Assembly (NCBI GenBank): GCA_018396875.1
Contig: JAGTQG010000004.1
Location: 1 to 62,309, forward strand
Direction of reading: 5' to 3'
DNA from: Candidatus Bathyarchaeota archaeon
Lineage (GTDB): Archaea; Thermoproteota; Bathyarchaeia; Bathyarchaeales; Bathycorpusculaceae
DNA: 62,309 nt
The first letter of the stretch is position 1. Every line of letters starts with the position of its first letter. The notes below the pieces were generated by a model. It had not been told where the DNA came from and did no database searches. It saw only the letters and a program-made list of their open reading frames with translations. The translations under genes were made by a program, and so were the position numbers. Below, one piece after another: positions 51,291-60,311 of the stretch.

Positions 51291-52631
51291 TTACGGAAAG
51301 TGCCACCCTTCAATCAGTTTAATCTCCGAGCCCCGCCGTTTTTCCATTCCGTAACGCACAAGAGGTTTCGTGAGATGCCTCTGAGATCGGGGTGAAGTAA
51401 TATACAAACCTCTTTTCAAATCGCGTTTAACGTGAACTGCGACTTTGGAAAGGTTGGGGAAACGTAAACCACATTTTTCACATCGGAAGCCCTTACCCGC
51501 ACCCATGGACTTTAAACGTTTGCCGCACTGTGGACAGAAAGGGTTACGGTAAACCACTTGAGGAGCAAGTTTCAACACATGCAGTTTCTCAAGGTTAATG
51601 GTTATTGGATGGTTTTTAGCAGAAGGGCGGACTCCACCATAAACCTCTACATAGTCGCCGACGATGAGTTTACTCGCCGCCTTCCTTAAAGCACCCGTAG
51701 GCGCGTAAGCTGCACAGTCAACGCGGGCACTGCCATCCTCAATTGTAAAGATGACGTGTCTTCTTGGAACTATTTTGGGATTTGTAGCCACAACTCCCTT
51801 GGCGATCACGGGGTGGTAAGGCTTTATTCGGCTCAGTTGTTTGACGCGTTTCAAGTGAGCGTCTGTACCGTGGTTTGTTCGAAAAATAACCCACCGTTCC
51901 ACGGGTTCGAGGGGCTTAACTATTTCAAAGGCTTTCTTAACAATCTCGGGAGTTTCACCTCTTATGCCGAAAAGTATTGGATCTGGTCCGCGAGGGGTTA
52001 TTAGGATTCTGCCTGTTTCTGGATCAAGATTGTTAAAAGTGTATGGCGTCGTTGTACGGTCCATCTCTATTACAGATTGTTCATCTATTCTTCTTTTCGT
52101 GCCACAGTTTTCTGGAGTGCGGTAGGCGATTATTTCAAAAGTGTGGTCGCCCCTTAATGTTTCGCCGACAGCCGCTAAGCCGCCTATTATTCCACGTCCA
52201 CTTTTAAAGCCTAAAGCTTCAGCCTTGAATCGTTTCAAAAGTTTCAGGGCTGTTTTCATACTGACGATTCCAGTGATGGCATTTTTAGCGAAAGCCTGAA
52301 TCTCCCTTGGAACTCTGGCTCTTGGAAGAAAGACTATACCGGGGTCCGTGCCTTTGTACGCTAGGTCAGAATTTTCTTCCACAATGTCCATGACTGTTTC
52401 CTTAACTTTGTCTGCAATGTTTTCGTTACATTTTATTCTCAGGCATAGGGCTCCGTTTCCACGGGTTTTCCAAGGAACGTTTGGATTTAGCCTAACAAGG
52501 TTTGGGTAGTCTGTAAACTCGACTCCGATTTTTTCCAGTTTTTCCACTAAAAGAGCCGCAATATAAGTCGTGCATCCTCTCCGTGGAGAGTCGGTATCAT
52601 CGAAGCCTATATGCATGTGCTGCAGAGCCAT
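51291..52631 (-). CDS. tiaS: tRNA(Ile2) 2-agmatinylcytidine synthetase TiaS
   Basis: 446 residues. TiaS attaches agmatine to C34 of tRNA-Ile(CAU) so that it reads AUA. The N-terminal IGFDDTDSPRRGCTTY, the OB-fold and the C-terminal zinc ribbon (CPQCGKRLKSM, CEKCGLRF) are in order. The substrate tRNA-Ile2 is not in this window; the tRNA(CAT) at 4.1 kb is elongator Met. An ATG at 52616 (MHIGFDDTD) is an alternative start. Confidence 0.95.
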   Translation of the reverse strand: MALQHMHIGFDDTDSPRRGCTTYIAALLVEKLEKIGVEFTDYPNLVRLNPNVPWKTRGNGALCLRIKCNENIADKVKETVMDIVEENSDLAYKGTDPGIVFLPRARVPREIQAFAKNAITGIVSMKTALKLLKRFKAEALGFKSGRGIIGGLAAVGETLRGDHTFEIIAYRTPENCGTKRRIDEQSVIEMDRTTTPYTFNNLDPETGRILITPRGPDPILFGIRGETPEIVKKAFEIVKPLEPVERWVIFRTNHGTDAHLKRVKQLSRIKPYHPVIAKGVVATNPKIVPRRHVIFTIEDGSARVDCAAYAPTGALRKAASKLIVGDYVEVYGGVRPSAKNHPITINLEKLHVLKLAPQVVYRNPFCPQCGKRLKSMGAGKGFRCEKCGLRFPNLSKVAVHVKRDLKRGLYITSPRSQRHLTKPLVRYGMEKRRGSEIKLIEGWHFP

Positions 52632-52718
52632 TCGCCACAGCCTAAAGATGCATTAGCCCATCTTAGAGATAAAATGAAGTTAGAAAGAGGTTGATTTTGG
52701 AAATAAATGAGATGATTG

Positions 52719-52961
52719 CTATTTCGGTGACTCTTCAACTATTATCATTGTGAGGGTTGACCTAACCTTGTCAAGCCTTCTTATACGCCAAGTAACGATC
52801 TCCTTAAGCTTGTCCATGGATTCCGCGCCCACTCTGCAGATTATATCGTATACTCCGTAAACGGCGTAGGCTTCTTCAACGCCTTCAATCTTTCTTAAAT
52901 CTTTTAGAACGTCGGCCTCTGAGCCTATTTCTGTGTTGATTAACACGAAAGCTTTTGGCAT
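52719..52961 (-). CDS. Stand-alone Lrp/AsnC effector (RAM) domain
   Basis: 80 residues made only of the ligand-binding alpha/beta domain (KAFVLINTEIGSEADVLKDL, YAVYGVYDIICRVGAESMDK), with no DNA-binding helix. Such proteins bind amino acids and can form mixed assemblies with full Lrp regulators. ATG start with GGAGG five bases upstream. It faces the NAD(P)HX repair gene. Confidence 0.88.
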   Translation of the reverse strand: MPKAFVLINTEIGSEADVLKDLRKIEGVEEAYAVYGVYDIICRVGAESMDKLKEIVTWRIRRLDKVRSTLTMIIVEESPK

Positions 52962-53082
52962 ATAAACCTCCTCGTAAGTACTGTCTACATTAATGCATTA
53001 AAATATTTTGTGTTACCTCGAGGATGAAAATTTGGAAATATTCTTATGCGGAGCCACGGTATTTAGGTGTTAGGTCTAGAAC

Positions 53083-54636
53083 ATGCTGAATGAGAGCGCT
53101 ATTAAAGGGGCTATTACAAGCCGTGAAATGCGAGCCTTAGAGTTAAACGCTGAATATTTTGGGGTTTCCCAGCTCCAGCTCATGGAAAACGCTGGGCGAA
53201 TCGTAGCTCAAGAAATAGCCTCAAGATTTACATCGGATAAAAAAGTTGCAGTTTTTTGTGGTTTAGGCGGAAATGGTGGAGACGGTTTTGTGGCAGCAAG
53301 GCATTTAGCGTCCATGGGCTTTAAAGTCGTTGTTATTCTTGCGGGAAAGGCAAGTGAAATCTCCCACAAAGCAGCCTTGGAAAACTGGAGAGTATTGCAG
53401 TTTCTAAGGGAAAGCATAACGATCCATGAAGTTTATGATAGCTCGCTCATACCGGACATAGACGCAGATATAGCCGTGGACGCTCTTCTAGGTATTGGCA
53501 CCAAGGGCAGGCTTAAACCGCCAATAAAACAGCTTGTTGAAAAAATTAATTCGCTAAACGCCTTCAAATTGGCTGTTGACGTGCCCACCGGCATAGACTC
53601 CGACACAGGCGAAGTTTTAGGAACCGCTGTAAAAGCCAACTTGACAATAACATTCTATAAAACAAAAAGGGGACTTGAGGTAGCGAAAGAATATACTGGC
53701 GAGTTAAAAGTTAAGGATATTGGACTGCCACAGGAACTTGAAAACTACGCCGGACCGGGAGACGTCAAACTTGTAGTGAAAGCCCGTGTTCCAGAATCCC
53801 ACAAGGGAGACTATGGACGACTACTTGTGATCGGTGGAAGCGAAACCTTCTCTGGCGCTCCAGCTTTGGTGGCGCTTGCCGCGCTGAGAACAGGCGTTGA
53901 TTTAGCCTACATCGCAGCGCCACAGAAAACGGCTTATGCGATTTCAGCCATGTCGCCAGATCTAATAACCATAAAGCTTGATGGGGAACATTTGAACGTT
54001 GGCAACGTTCCAACCCTAAAAACGTATGTTGAAAAGTCAGACGCAGTGGTTCTTGGTCCGGGACTTGGGCTTCACATGGAAACCAGAGATGCCGTAAAAG
54101 CCTTAATCGACGTTGTGGAGGGGGCAGGCAAACCGCTTTTGTTAGACGCTGACGGCTTAAAGGCTTTTGCAGAATTTAAGAGAAAACTGAACACACCAGT
54201 GGTTTTGACGCCGCATGCTGGCGAATACGCTATACTAACTGGGAAAACGTTACCGGAAAACATTAGAGAAAAAGCCTTGGAAACTCAGAAGACGGCTGCT
54301 GAGCTGGGCGCCGTAATACTTCTCAAAGGACCAGTTGACATAATCGCCGACGAGAAAAAATTTAAACTTAATTTTACAGGGAACCCGGGTATGACTGTTG
54401 GCGGAACTGGCGACGTGCTTTCCGGAATTGTGGGAGCGTTCTTGGCGCAAAGCGCTGATCCATTTGAGGCTGCTGTTGCTGGAGCCTTTGTGAATGGCGC
54501 CGCTGGAGACTTTGCCTTTGCAGAGAAAGGCTACCACATGATGGCTTCTGACCTTCTAGAATGGATTCCAAAAGTTTTAGATGACCCCATGAGCCATTTA
54601 AAGGTGCAGAAAACTGGCGGAGCAAAAACCGCTTAA
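53083..54636 (+). CDS. nnr: Bifunctional NAD(P)HX epimerase/dehydratase
   Basis: 517 residues. The N-terminal YjeF_N epimerase domain (VFCGLGGNGGDGFVAARHL; VDVPTGIDSDTGEV) is followed from about 225 by the ADP/ATP-dependent dehydratase of ribokinase fold (VLGPGLGLHMETRD, LTPHAGEYAILTG, NPGMTVGGTGDVLSGIVGAF). It restores damaged hydrated NADH/NADPH. The ATG is preceded by GTTAGGTCTAG. It overlaps tsr3 if that gene starts at its CTG. Confidence 0.95.
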   Translation: MLNESAIKGAITSREMRALELNAEYFGVSQLQLMENAGRIVAQEIASRFTSDKKVAVFCGLGGNGGDGFVAARHLASMGFKVVVILAGKASEISHKAALENWRVLQFLRESITIHEVYDSSLIPDIDADIAVDALLGIGTKGRLKPPIKQLVEKINSLNAFKLAVDVPTGIDSDTGEVLGTAVKANLTITFYKTKRGLEVAKEYTGELKVKDIGLPQELENYAGPGDVKLVVKARVPESHKGDYGRLLVIGGSETFSGAPALVALAALRTGVDLAYIAAPQKTAYAISAMSPDLITIKLDGEHLNVGNVPTLKTYVEKSDAVVLGPGLGLHMETRDAVKALIDVVEGAGKPLLLDADGLKAFAEFKRKLNTPVVLTPHAGEYAILTGKTLPENIREKALETQKTAAELGAVILLKGPVDIIADEKKFKLNFTGNPGMTVGGTGDVLSGIVGAFLAQSADPFEAAVAGAFVNGAAGDFAFAEKGYHMMASDLLEWIPKVLDDPMSHLKVQKTGGAKTA

Positions 54637-55147
54637 AATTGTTGTTTACCATGCTGGGCAGTGCGACCCCAAAAAGTGCACAGCCCTAAAACTTAAACGT
54701 CACGGTCTTGTCCGCCTGGTGCGGCAAATCAAGCTTTTGCCAAAAGGCGCAGTAATTCTAAACCCCTATTCAAAAATCGCCTTTTCACCCGCCGACAGAG
54801 AACGCATAGAAAAGCATGGGTTAGCAGCCCTGGACTTCAGCTGGGAACACGCCGAAAAACCACTAATGAAAAACGTTAGAGGCGCGTCAAGGTGTCTACC
54901 CTATTTAGTGGCAGGAAACCCCGTTAACTTCGCATGTCCAACAAAACTAAGCACCGCTGAGGCTTTAGCTGCAGCCCTTTACATTGCCGGATTCAAAGAA
55001 GAGGCGTTAAAACTGCTGTCCATATTTAAATGGGGACACACGTTTATAGAACTAAATAAGGAAAGGCTTGAAGAATACGCAAAAGCTAGGAATAGCAGTG
55101 AAGTTATAGAATTACAAAGACAATTTCTGAAAAACGTTCAAGGTTAG
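54614..55147 (+). CDS. tsr3: Tsr3 (DUF367) rRNA aminocarboxypropyltransferase
   Basis: About 177 residues. Tsr3 transfers the aminocarboxypropyl group from SAM to pseudouridine derivatives in small-subunit rRNA. IVVYHAGQCDPKKCTALKL is the family N-terminus and GASRCLPYLVAGNPVNFACP the SAM region. That N-terminus lies before the first ATG, GTG or TTG of the frame that keeps it whole; the frame opens at 54602, and a CTG at 54614 has AAGGTG seven bases upstream, so I start there. It overlaps nnr by 23 bases. Confidence 0.85.
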   Translation: MAEQKPLKIVVYHAGQCDPKKCTALKLKRHGLVRLVRQIKLLPKGAVILNPYSKIAFSPADRERIEKHGLAALDFSWEHAEKPLMKNVRGASRCLPYLVAGNPVNFACPTKLSTAEALAAALYIAGFKEEALKLLSIFKWGHTFIELNKERLEEYAKARNSSEVIELQRQFLKNVQG

Positions 55148-55803
55148 GCTTGAATTTTTCCACACAGTTCCCCGCAATACATGAAAACGTCTATAAGAGA
55201 ACGTACAGATGAAGCCTCTTTCAAATCGCCTATCAAGTAAAGCCTTGAATCCTTTTCGCTCAAGGATAAACGCTTGATGAACGCCTTCATTTCTAAAATG
55301 CGCTTCTGTAAGCGACGATCTGACAAAAACTTGTCTGCAAGCTCATGGTTTGAAGCTAAAACCGCAAAGGATTCGTAAAACTCGCCGTTGGAAATCACGC
55401 GGGTAAGCCCTCTTTCGTGTGCCACCTTTGAGCACAATTTTTCATCCTTTATTGGAAGAATCTCCATGCTAAACGGAATTGGGTTCTTAAAGAAGCCCCA
55501 ACATGCAAGGCGATCCTTATCTTTCGTAAGTATAGATAGCGGATAGTGCATAAGGTTTTCACGGTCTACCAGGCTTACAGCCATTTCAACTTCAGTGAAA
55601 GGCTCCTTCTCTTTAAGCTTGCAAAGGACTCTGAAGCCGCCGCGGCTATAGGGGCGGAAACCAACAAAGGTGCTTCGTTTGGACATATGCTCTTTAACTG
55701 TTCTTGCATAGTTAACAGCGATTTTTCGGTTACGGTACATCCCAACAAAATAGACAATTAAAAATAGGAAGGCTAAAGCAAAGATTATGGTTATCTCGTA
55801 CAT
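55144..55803 (-). CDS. Membrane-anchored protein of unknown function
   Basis: 219 residues: one N-terminal membrane helix (IIFALAFLFLIVYFVGM), basic stop, then a soluble domain (YSRGGFRVLCKLKEKEPFTE ... LLIGDLKEASSVRSLID). I recognise no family. It probably faces the cytoplasm by the positive-inside rule. It converges with tsr3 and diverges from cstA. The ATG has GGAAGGAG seven to ten bases upstream. Confidence 0.7.
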   Translation of the reverse strand: MYEITIIFALAFLFLIVYFVGMYRNRKIAVNYARTVKEHMSKRSTFVGFRPYSRGGFRVLCKLKEKEPFTEVEMAVSLVDRENLMHYPLSILTKDKDRLACWGFFKNPIPFSMEILPIKDEKLCSKVAHERGLTRVISNGEFYESFAVLASNHELADKFLSDRRLQKRILEMKAFIKRLSLSEKDSRLYLIGDLKEASSVRSLIDVFMYCGELCGKIQA

Positions 55804-55840
55804 GCCACTGCTCCTTCCACAATGAAGTTCTATCGCAAGT

Positions 55841-55850
55841 CTTATATTAA
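55841..55850 (+). promoter_or_regulatory. TATA-like element upstream of cstA
   Basis: CTTATATTAA lies about 37-45 bases before the cstA TTG start, giving a short leader that would contain GAGGGA. The gap is shared with the divergent gene at 55803. Confidence 0.45.
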
Positions 55851-55885
55851 GATGCCCAACAAACCATAAAGTCTGAGGGACCGTA

Positions 55886-57595
55886 TTGCTCTCAATAATA
55901 GTGATTCTGACAGGGATAATTCTCTATGCCATTGCCTACTGGGGCTATGTCAAATGGTTTGACAAAAACGTTATAATGTCAGATCCAAAACGCGAAACAC
56001 CAGCCCACACATACATGGACGGAGTAGAATTTTTCCCAACAAACAAATACATCCTCTTCGGATTCCAATGGAAAAGCATAGCAGCCCTAGGCCCAGTGCT
56101 AGGCCCAATAATTGCCCTTCAATGGGGATGGCTTCCCGCCTTTCTATGGATAGTATTTGGAACCATATTTATTGGATGGATACACGACTACGGAAGCCTT
56201 ATGGTTTCCGTCAGATCCGAGGGAGCATCATTCGGACCAATAACATATGAGTTAATTTCTCCAAGGGCAAGAACAATACTGCTTTGGTACATTCTTTGGT
56301 ATATCATCCTAATTCTATCCAGTTTTACAAATCAGGTTGCAAGGTTATTCCAAAGGTTTCCAGTGAGCCCTATACCCGTACTTATCGTGGCTATAATTGG
56401 AGTGATAGTAGGATTCCTGACATACAGGTTTAAGGTTAACATAGTGTACACAACAGTAATCGCGGTGATTATAATATTCCTCGGTATATGGGCAGGCATC
56501 GCCATGCCTTACACTGCCCCACTGGAGCCCGTGCCCGCCACAGGCCCAGTCCCACCGTTTCCAAACGCTTTAGACTTTTGGATGTTCATAACCTTGCTAT
56601 TCTGCTTTTTAGGTGCAGTGTTGCCCATATGGGTCTTCATACAACCAATCAACTACCTCTCATTCTACTTAGTTTATGCGGGCGTTATAGGTGTAATTAT
56701 CGGAGCTTTAATTGGAGCCCCCAACTATCAATACTCGATGACTACAACATTCTTTGACTCAGCGCTAAAAGTAACACCATCTGGTCCTCTATGGCCTATG
56801 ATGTTCGTAACAGTTGCTTGCGGTGCAATATCCGGATGGCACAGCTTAATAGGCTCATCAGTTTCCTCAAAACAGTTGGACACAGAACCAGACGCCCACT
56901 TTGTAGGCGGCGGGGCAATGCTCGCAGAAGGGATAATGGCCCTCGTAGCTCTAACATCCGTTGCGATTTTGAATCCGGCTACAACCAAAAACGTAAGCGA
57001 CCCTGCAGGATCGTTCGTAACGGGGGCACGAACTTTATTTGAGAATCTAGGGATACCAAGCAATGTAGGAGAAGGCCTAGCATCAGTCATGCTAATCATA
57101 CTTGCAATAACAATAATGCATATAGGGTTAAGAATTACCCGTTTAGTTCTAGCAGACTTAGCTGGCCCCAAAGCAGGTGGAATCTTCAAAAACAAGTACT
57201 TCAGTGCTATCGTAGTGTGCATAATAGTCTACATAGTAACAAGTCCACACATAGGGGCTGCGTTCCAGTATATTTGGGGCACTTTTGGTGGTGCTAACCA
57301 ACTCATGGCCGGACTAGCACTAATGATTGTCTCGCTGTGGCTGACAAAAGAGAAGCGTCCTAGGGTTTATACAATGATCCCGATGCTGTTCATGTTGGTG
57401 ACAACATTATCAGCATTAACATACCTAATTTATATTGGAATCTTTGGACCAACTGGTTACTTGGCGGACCCCACAAGATGGGGCGCGCTTGTAGCTGTAG
57501 GTGTTAACATCTTCTTACTAATTCTTGGACTTTTCATGTGCTATGAGGGGGCCAAAGCCTTTAAACGGTTAAGGGCTGCAGCAAAGACTGCCTAA
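55886..57595 (+). CDS. cstA: Carbon starvation protein CstA family transporter
   Basis: 569 residues with about 14-16 membrane segments. The characteristic HDYGSLMVSVRSEG, GPIIALQWGWLPAFLWI and GWHSLIGSSVSSKQLD motifs identify CstA, which carries peptides or pyruvate in bacteria; its archaeal substrate is unknown to me. TTG start with GAGGGA five bases upstream. It lies alone, between a divergent gene and the convergent ArsA pair. Confidence 0.93.
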   Translation: MLSIIVILTGIILYAIAYWGYVKWFDKNVIMSDPKRETPAHTYMDGVEFFPTNKYILFGFQWKSIAALGPVLGPIIALQWGWLPAFLWIVFGTIFIGWIHDYGSLMVSVRSEGASFGPITYELISPRARTILLWYILWYIILILSSFTNQVARLFQRFPVSPIPVLIVAIIGVIVGFLTYRFKVNIVYTTVIAVIIIFLGIWAGIAMPYTAPLEPVPATGPVPPFPNALDFWMFITLLFCFLGAVLPIWVFIQPINYLSFYLVYAGVIGVIIGALIGAPNYQYSMTTTFFDSALKVTPSGPLWPMMFVTVACGAISGWHSLIGSSVSSKQLDTEPDAHFVGGGAMLAEGIMALVALTSVAILNPATTKNVSDPAGSFVTGARTLFENLGIPSNVGEGLASVMLIILAITIMHIGLRITRLVLADLAGPKAGGIFKNKYFSAIVVCIIVYIVTSPHIGAAFQYIWGTFGGANQLMAGLALMIVSLWLTKEKRPRVYTMIPMLFMLVTTLSALTYLIYIGIFGPTGYLADPTRWGALVAVGVNIFLLILGLFMCYEGAKAFKRLRAAAKTA

Positions 57596-57608
57596 ACATT
57601 TCCCATTT

Positions 57609-58613
57609 TTATTTTTTGGCTAAGGCTTCTGCGACCCGTGCGATCATTTCTAGGCCCGTTACTTCTGTCTCGAACAGTGGCACGTATGCGCGGACCATTC
57701 CTGGAAACTTTTCATGTATAATTTTTAAGTATCCTTCCTGTTCTTTAATTTTGTTGACTATGTAGGATGAAGCGTTTTTTAGGTCGAATTCCTCTTTCGG
57801 CAAAACTTCATTCACTATTACTCCGCCTGTGGGGATATCGAATGCTTGAACCCAGCCGATGAAGCGTTCGATGACGGCTATTGGAAGCGAAAGGGGCAAA
57901 GTTACAAAGAAGAAGGCTGTTTTGTCTTTATCTGTTAAAAGCATGCGGCCTCTCTCAGTTTTCTCCCTCGTGGCTAATAGACTCGCAAGAAGTGGGTCCT
58001 TCTTGATTTCTTCCAATATCTTGTCCTTGCGGAAAGAAAGTTTAACACGTAGTGATAAGGCCTCTTCTCTGCTTTTAATCATTTTGTGCAGCCAAAGATC
58101 GTAAACTTTCGACATGCCCAAAAGACGGTAAGTGTGGGCTACAGGGGCTGTGTCAAACACATAAGCGTCAAACTCGCCCTTCAATATTAGGCTGATCATG
58201 TCGTCAAACATGGCTGACTCTTCAAAGGCGGGATTAGTTGTGGCAATGTCCACGAAAGGTTCAGGGTCTAATGGTATGTCAGCATACTTTAGGAAAGTGT
58301 AAATTTTCTCTCTAATCTCATCCTTGTATCGTTCAATAGTTTTTGATATGTCAATTTCAATAGCATAAAGGTTCTTTGTACCCTCAACCTTTTGGATCCC
58401 CTTACCCCAGAGGTCTTGACCGAAAGCGCTTGAGAGGCTGTGGACAGGGTTTGTAGACGAGATTAATGTTTTCTTGCCAAGTTTTTCAGCCAGATAGTAG
58501 GCTGTTCCAGCGGCTACTACAGTTTTGCCGACTCCGCCTTTTCCTCCAAAAAACAGATATTTCAGACTCGGTTTGGATGCAATGTAGTCGCTGAAACTTA
58601 GATCAGCACTCAT
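57609..58613 (-). CDS. ArsA/GET3-family ATPase (first of pair)
   Basis: 334 residues. FFGGKGGVGKTVVAAGTAYY is the deviant Walker A of the ArsA/MinD group, and DTAPVAHTYRLLGM the switch motif. No zinc-binding CxxC of eukaryotic Get3 and no arsenite-binding cysteine trio is evident. Two bases downstream of the second ArsA-like gene, so both are translated together. A membrane-protein targeting ATPase is more likely than arsenic resistance, since no ArsB is near. Confidence 0.88.
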   Translation of the reverse strand: MSADLSFSDYIASKPSLKYLFFGGKGGVGKTVVAAGTAYYLAEKLGKKTLISSTNPVHSLSSAFGQDLWGKGIQKVEGTKNLYAIEIDISKTIERYKDEIREKIYTFLKYADIPLDPEPFVDIATTNPAFEESAMFDDMISLILKGEFDAYVFDTAPVAHTYRLLGMSKVYDLWLHKMIKSREEALSLRVKLSFRKDKILEEIKKDPLLASLLATREKTERGRMLLTDKDKTAFFFVTLPLSLPIAVIERFIGWVQAFDIPTGGVIVNEVLPKEEFDLKNASSYIVNKIKEQEGYLKIIHEKFPGMVRAYVPLFETEVTGLEMIARVAEALAKK

Positions 58614-58615
58614 GT

Positions 58616-59605
58616 TTATTCCTCTCCAAACAAGGCTTTAGCCACTTCCGGAATCATTTTAAGCCCTTTAGGTTCACGGTCAAACATTGGAACAATCCCG
58701 CGGATAAGCGGGCCAAACTCTTGCTGGATAGTTTTCATATGTTTTTGCTGCATAAGTATCTTATTTTTCAAAAACTCTGGGACGTTTTTCTGCTTTAAAA
58801 GTTCAACTGGGTAGACTTGGTTCACTATGACCCCGCTTAAGGGAATGTTAAACTGCCTAAACATTTCCAAGGCCTTTTTTGTGTCCAGTATTGGCATAAG
58901 CTCTGGGATGAGAACATAAAAGAAGGCTGTGTGCTCCTCATCCCGCATCATGTTGCTCACGAAGCTCAGCCTTGAACGGATAAAGTCTAACTCTTCGAGG
59001 ATTTTATCCTCTTGAGCTAGACTGCCTTTACCACTCAGTACAGCGGCTACGTCGCCGTATTCGGCGGCTTTCTTCCTCGTTTCAACTATTTTGTTCACCC
59101 ACGCGTCAAGGATTTCCGACATTCCGAGGAATCGAACGGCATGTCCATGGGGCATCATGTCAAAAATGTAATAGTCGTAGGCTCCGCTTGTCATAAGCTC
59201 AACCATAGCGTCAAAAGTGGCGGATTCAGCCATGGCGGGTTCAGCAGCAGAAGACTTGATGTAATCGTCCACTTCTTTAGGGACTTCGCCGTACATTTTG
59301 ATTATTTTCTGTCGAATTTCCTCTTGATAGTCGGCTATGCGCTTGTCTGCGTCTATTTCCAGAGCGAAAAGATTGGGGGCTATTTCGACTTCTCCTTTGC
59401 CGAAAATGTTTCTTTCAAAAATGTCTGTAAGGCTTGCCTGTGGATCTGTAGAGAAAACCACAACTTTCTTGCCTCTTTTGGAAAGCCAATAAGCAGTGGC
59501 GGCGGAAAGGGTTGTTTTGCCTAAGCCTCCTTTACCACCAAAAAGAATGTACTTTATGTTGGGATGACTTGCAAAATACTCTTTAACCGAAAGGGCTTTT
59601 GACAA
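58616..59605 (-). CDS. ArsA/GET3-family ATPase (second of pair)
   Basis: 329 residues. Walker A FGGKGGLGKTTLSAATAYW, FSTDPQASL (switch), and DMMPHGHAVRFLGM, which replaces the usual DTAPTGHT by MMPHGHA. It is a clear paralogue of its downstream neighbour. TTG start with GGAGG seven bases upstream, 14 bases after the small protein gene. ArsA proteins need two nucleotide-binding halves; these two could form a heterodimer. Confidence 0.88.
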   Translation of the reverse strand: MSKALSVKEYFASHPNIKYILFGGKGGLGKTTLSAATAYWLSKRGKKVVVFSTDPQASLTDIFERNIFGKGEVEIAPNLFALEIDADKRIADYQEEIRQKIIKMYGEVPKEVDDYIKSSAAEPAMAESATFDAMVELMTSGAYDYYIFDMMPHGHAVRFLGMSEILDAWVNKIVETRKKAAEYGDVAAVLSGKGSLAQEDKILEELDFIRSRLSFVSNMMRDEEHTAFFYVLIPELMPILDTKKALEMFRQFNIPLSGVIVNQVYPVELLKQKNVPEFLKNKILMQQKHMKTIQQEFGPLIRGIVPMFDREPKGLKMIPEVAKALFGEE

Positions 59606-59619
59606 ACTTTATCCTCCTT

Positions 59620-59907
59620 TTAGGCGAAAACAGAATCCGTAACATCTCGTTCTCTAAGCAGAGTGCGTTTCCAAGTTTTTATGTGTGGAACACAGTAGGG
59701 CAAAAGTCTAAGACAATAGTACGGTGGCAGAACCGGAACACCCAACATATCACCCATCGTGATCAACATGAAAAGATTTTCTAGGTACATTCTTGTTTTT
59801 AGGGCATAACTAACCATGCCATGCATAGCCATACCGTAAACTAAGCCTTTGATGGCTTTTTTCACTTCACTTTCCTTTTTCTCTTCGCCAGCTTCATTCT
59901 TAGTCAC
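59620..59907 (-). CDS. Small ArsA-linked protein (copy A)
   Basis: 95 residues, no recognised family. A charged N-terminus, a moderately hydrophobic helix (AIKGLVYGMAMHGMVSYAL) and a second (NLFMLITMGDMLGVPVL), then the block YYCLRLLPYCVP...WKRTLLRERDVT. By eye, 27 of about 43 aligned positions are identical to the next gene. GTG start with GGTG eight bases upstream. It precedes the ArsA pair and likely belongs to the same transcript. Confidence 0.7.
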   Translation of the reverse strand: MTKNEAGEEKKESEVKKAIKGLVYGMAMHGMVSYALKTRMYLENLFMLITMGDMLGVPVLPPYYCLRLLPYCVPHIKTWKRTLLRERDVTDSVFA

Positions 59908-59975
59908 AGCTTTTTCACCACAAGGAATATAGAAAGACTATTGGGATAAAAAGATTGTTATACCATTTGTTTCTC

Positions 59976-60272
59976 TCATAGTTTCTCCGTTACGTCCCTC
60001 TCTCTAAGTAGGAAAGTTTTCCATTCGTTAAATCTGGGAAGCCAGTATGGAAGAAGCCTCAAACGATAATAGTTGGGAAGCGGGAAACCAAGCATGTCGC
60101 CGAGCACAACGAGCATCAACCCGTACTCAACCAATAACCGCCTCTCCTCAAGGTCTCTTACAACACTATAAACGGTTGCGCCAATTAGGAAATCTTTAAG
60201 CTTCCGCAGAAACCCAAACTTGGCTCCAATTTTATTCGACAAATCTAGTCTTCCAATTAAACTTAAATCCAA
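59976..60272 (-). CDS. Small ArsA-linked protein (copy B)
   Basis: 98 residues, paralogue of the 59.6 kb gene, sharing GDMLGFPLP, YYRLRLLPYWLP and LLRERDVT. The N-terminal part (LIGATVYSVVRDLEERRLLV) differs. The TTG start has no clear ribosome binding site, so the start is uncertain and may be leaderless or further in. It is the first gene of the ArsA-linked unit. Not recognised. Confidence 0.65.
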   Translation of the reverse strand: MDLSLIGRLDLSNKIGAKFGFLRKLKDFLIGATVYSVVRDLEERRLLVEYGLMLVVLGDMLGFPLPNYYRLRLLPYWLPRFNEWKTFLLRERDVTEKL

Positions 60273-60311
60273 AATACAGATATAACCTTAACCTCAACGG
60301 TTGGTGTGGTA

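Noticed and set aside
57609-59605. Arsenite-efflux operon
   Set aside because: No ArsB, ArsR, ArsC or ArsD near, and the cysteine trio of arsenite-pumping ArsA is not seen; a targeting-type ATPase is as likely.
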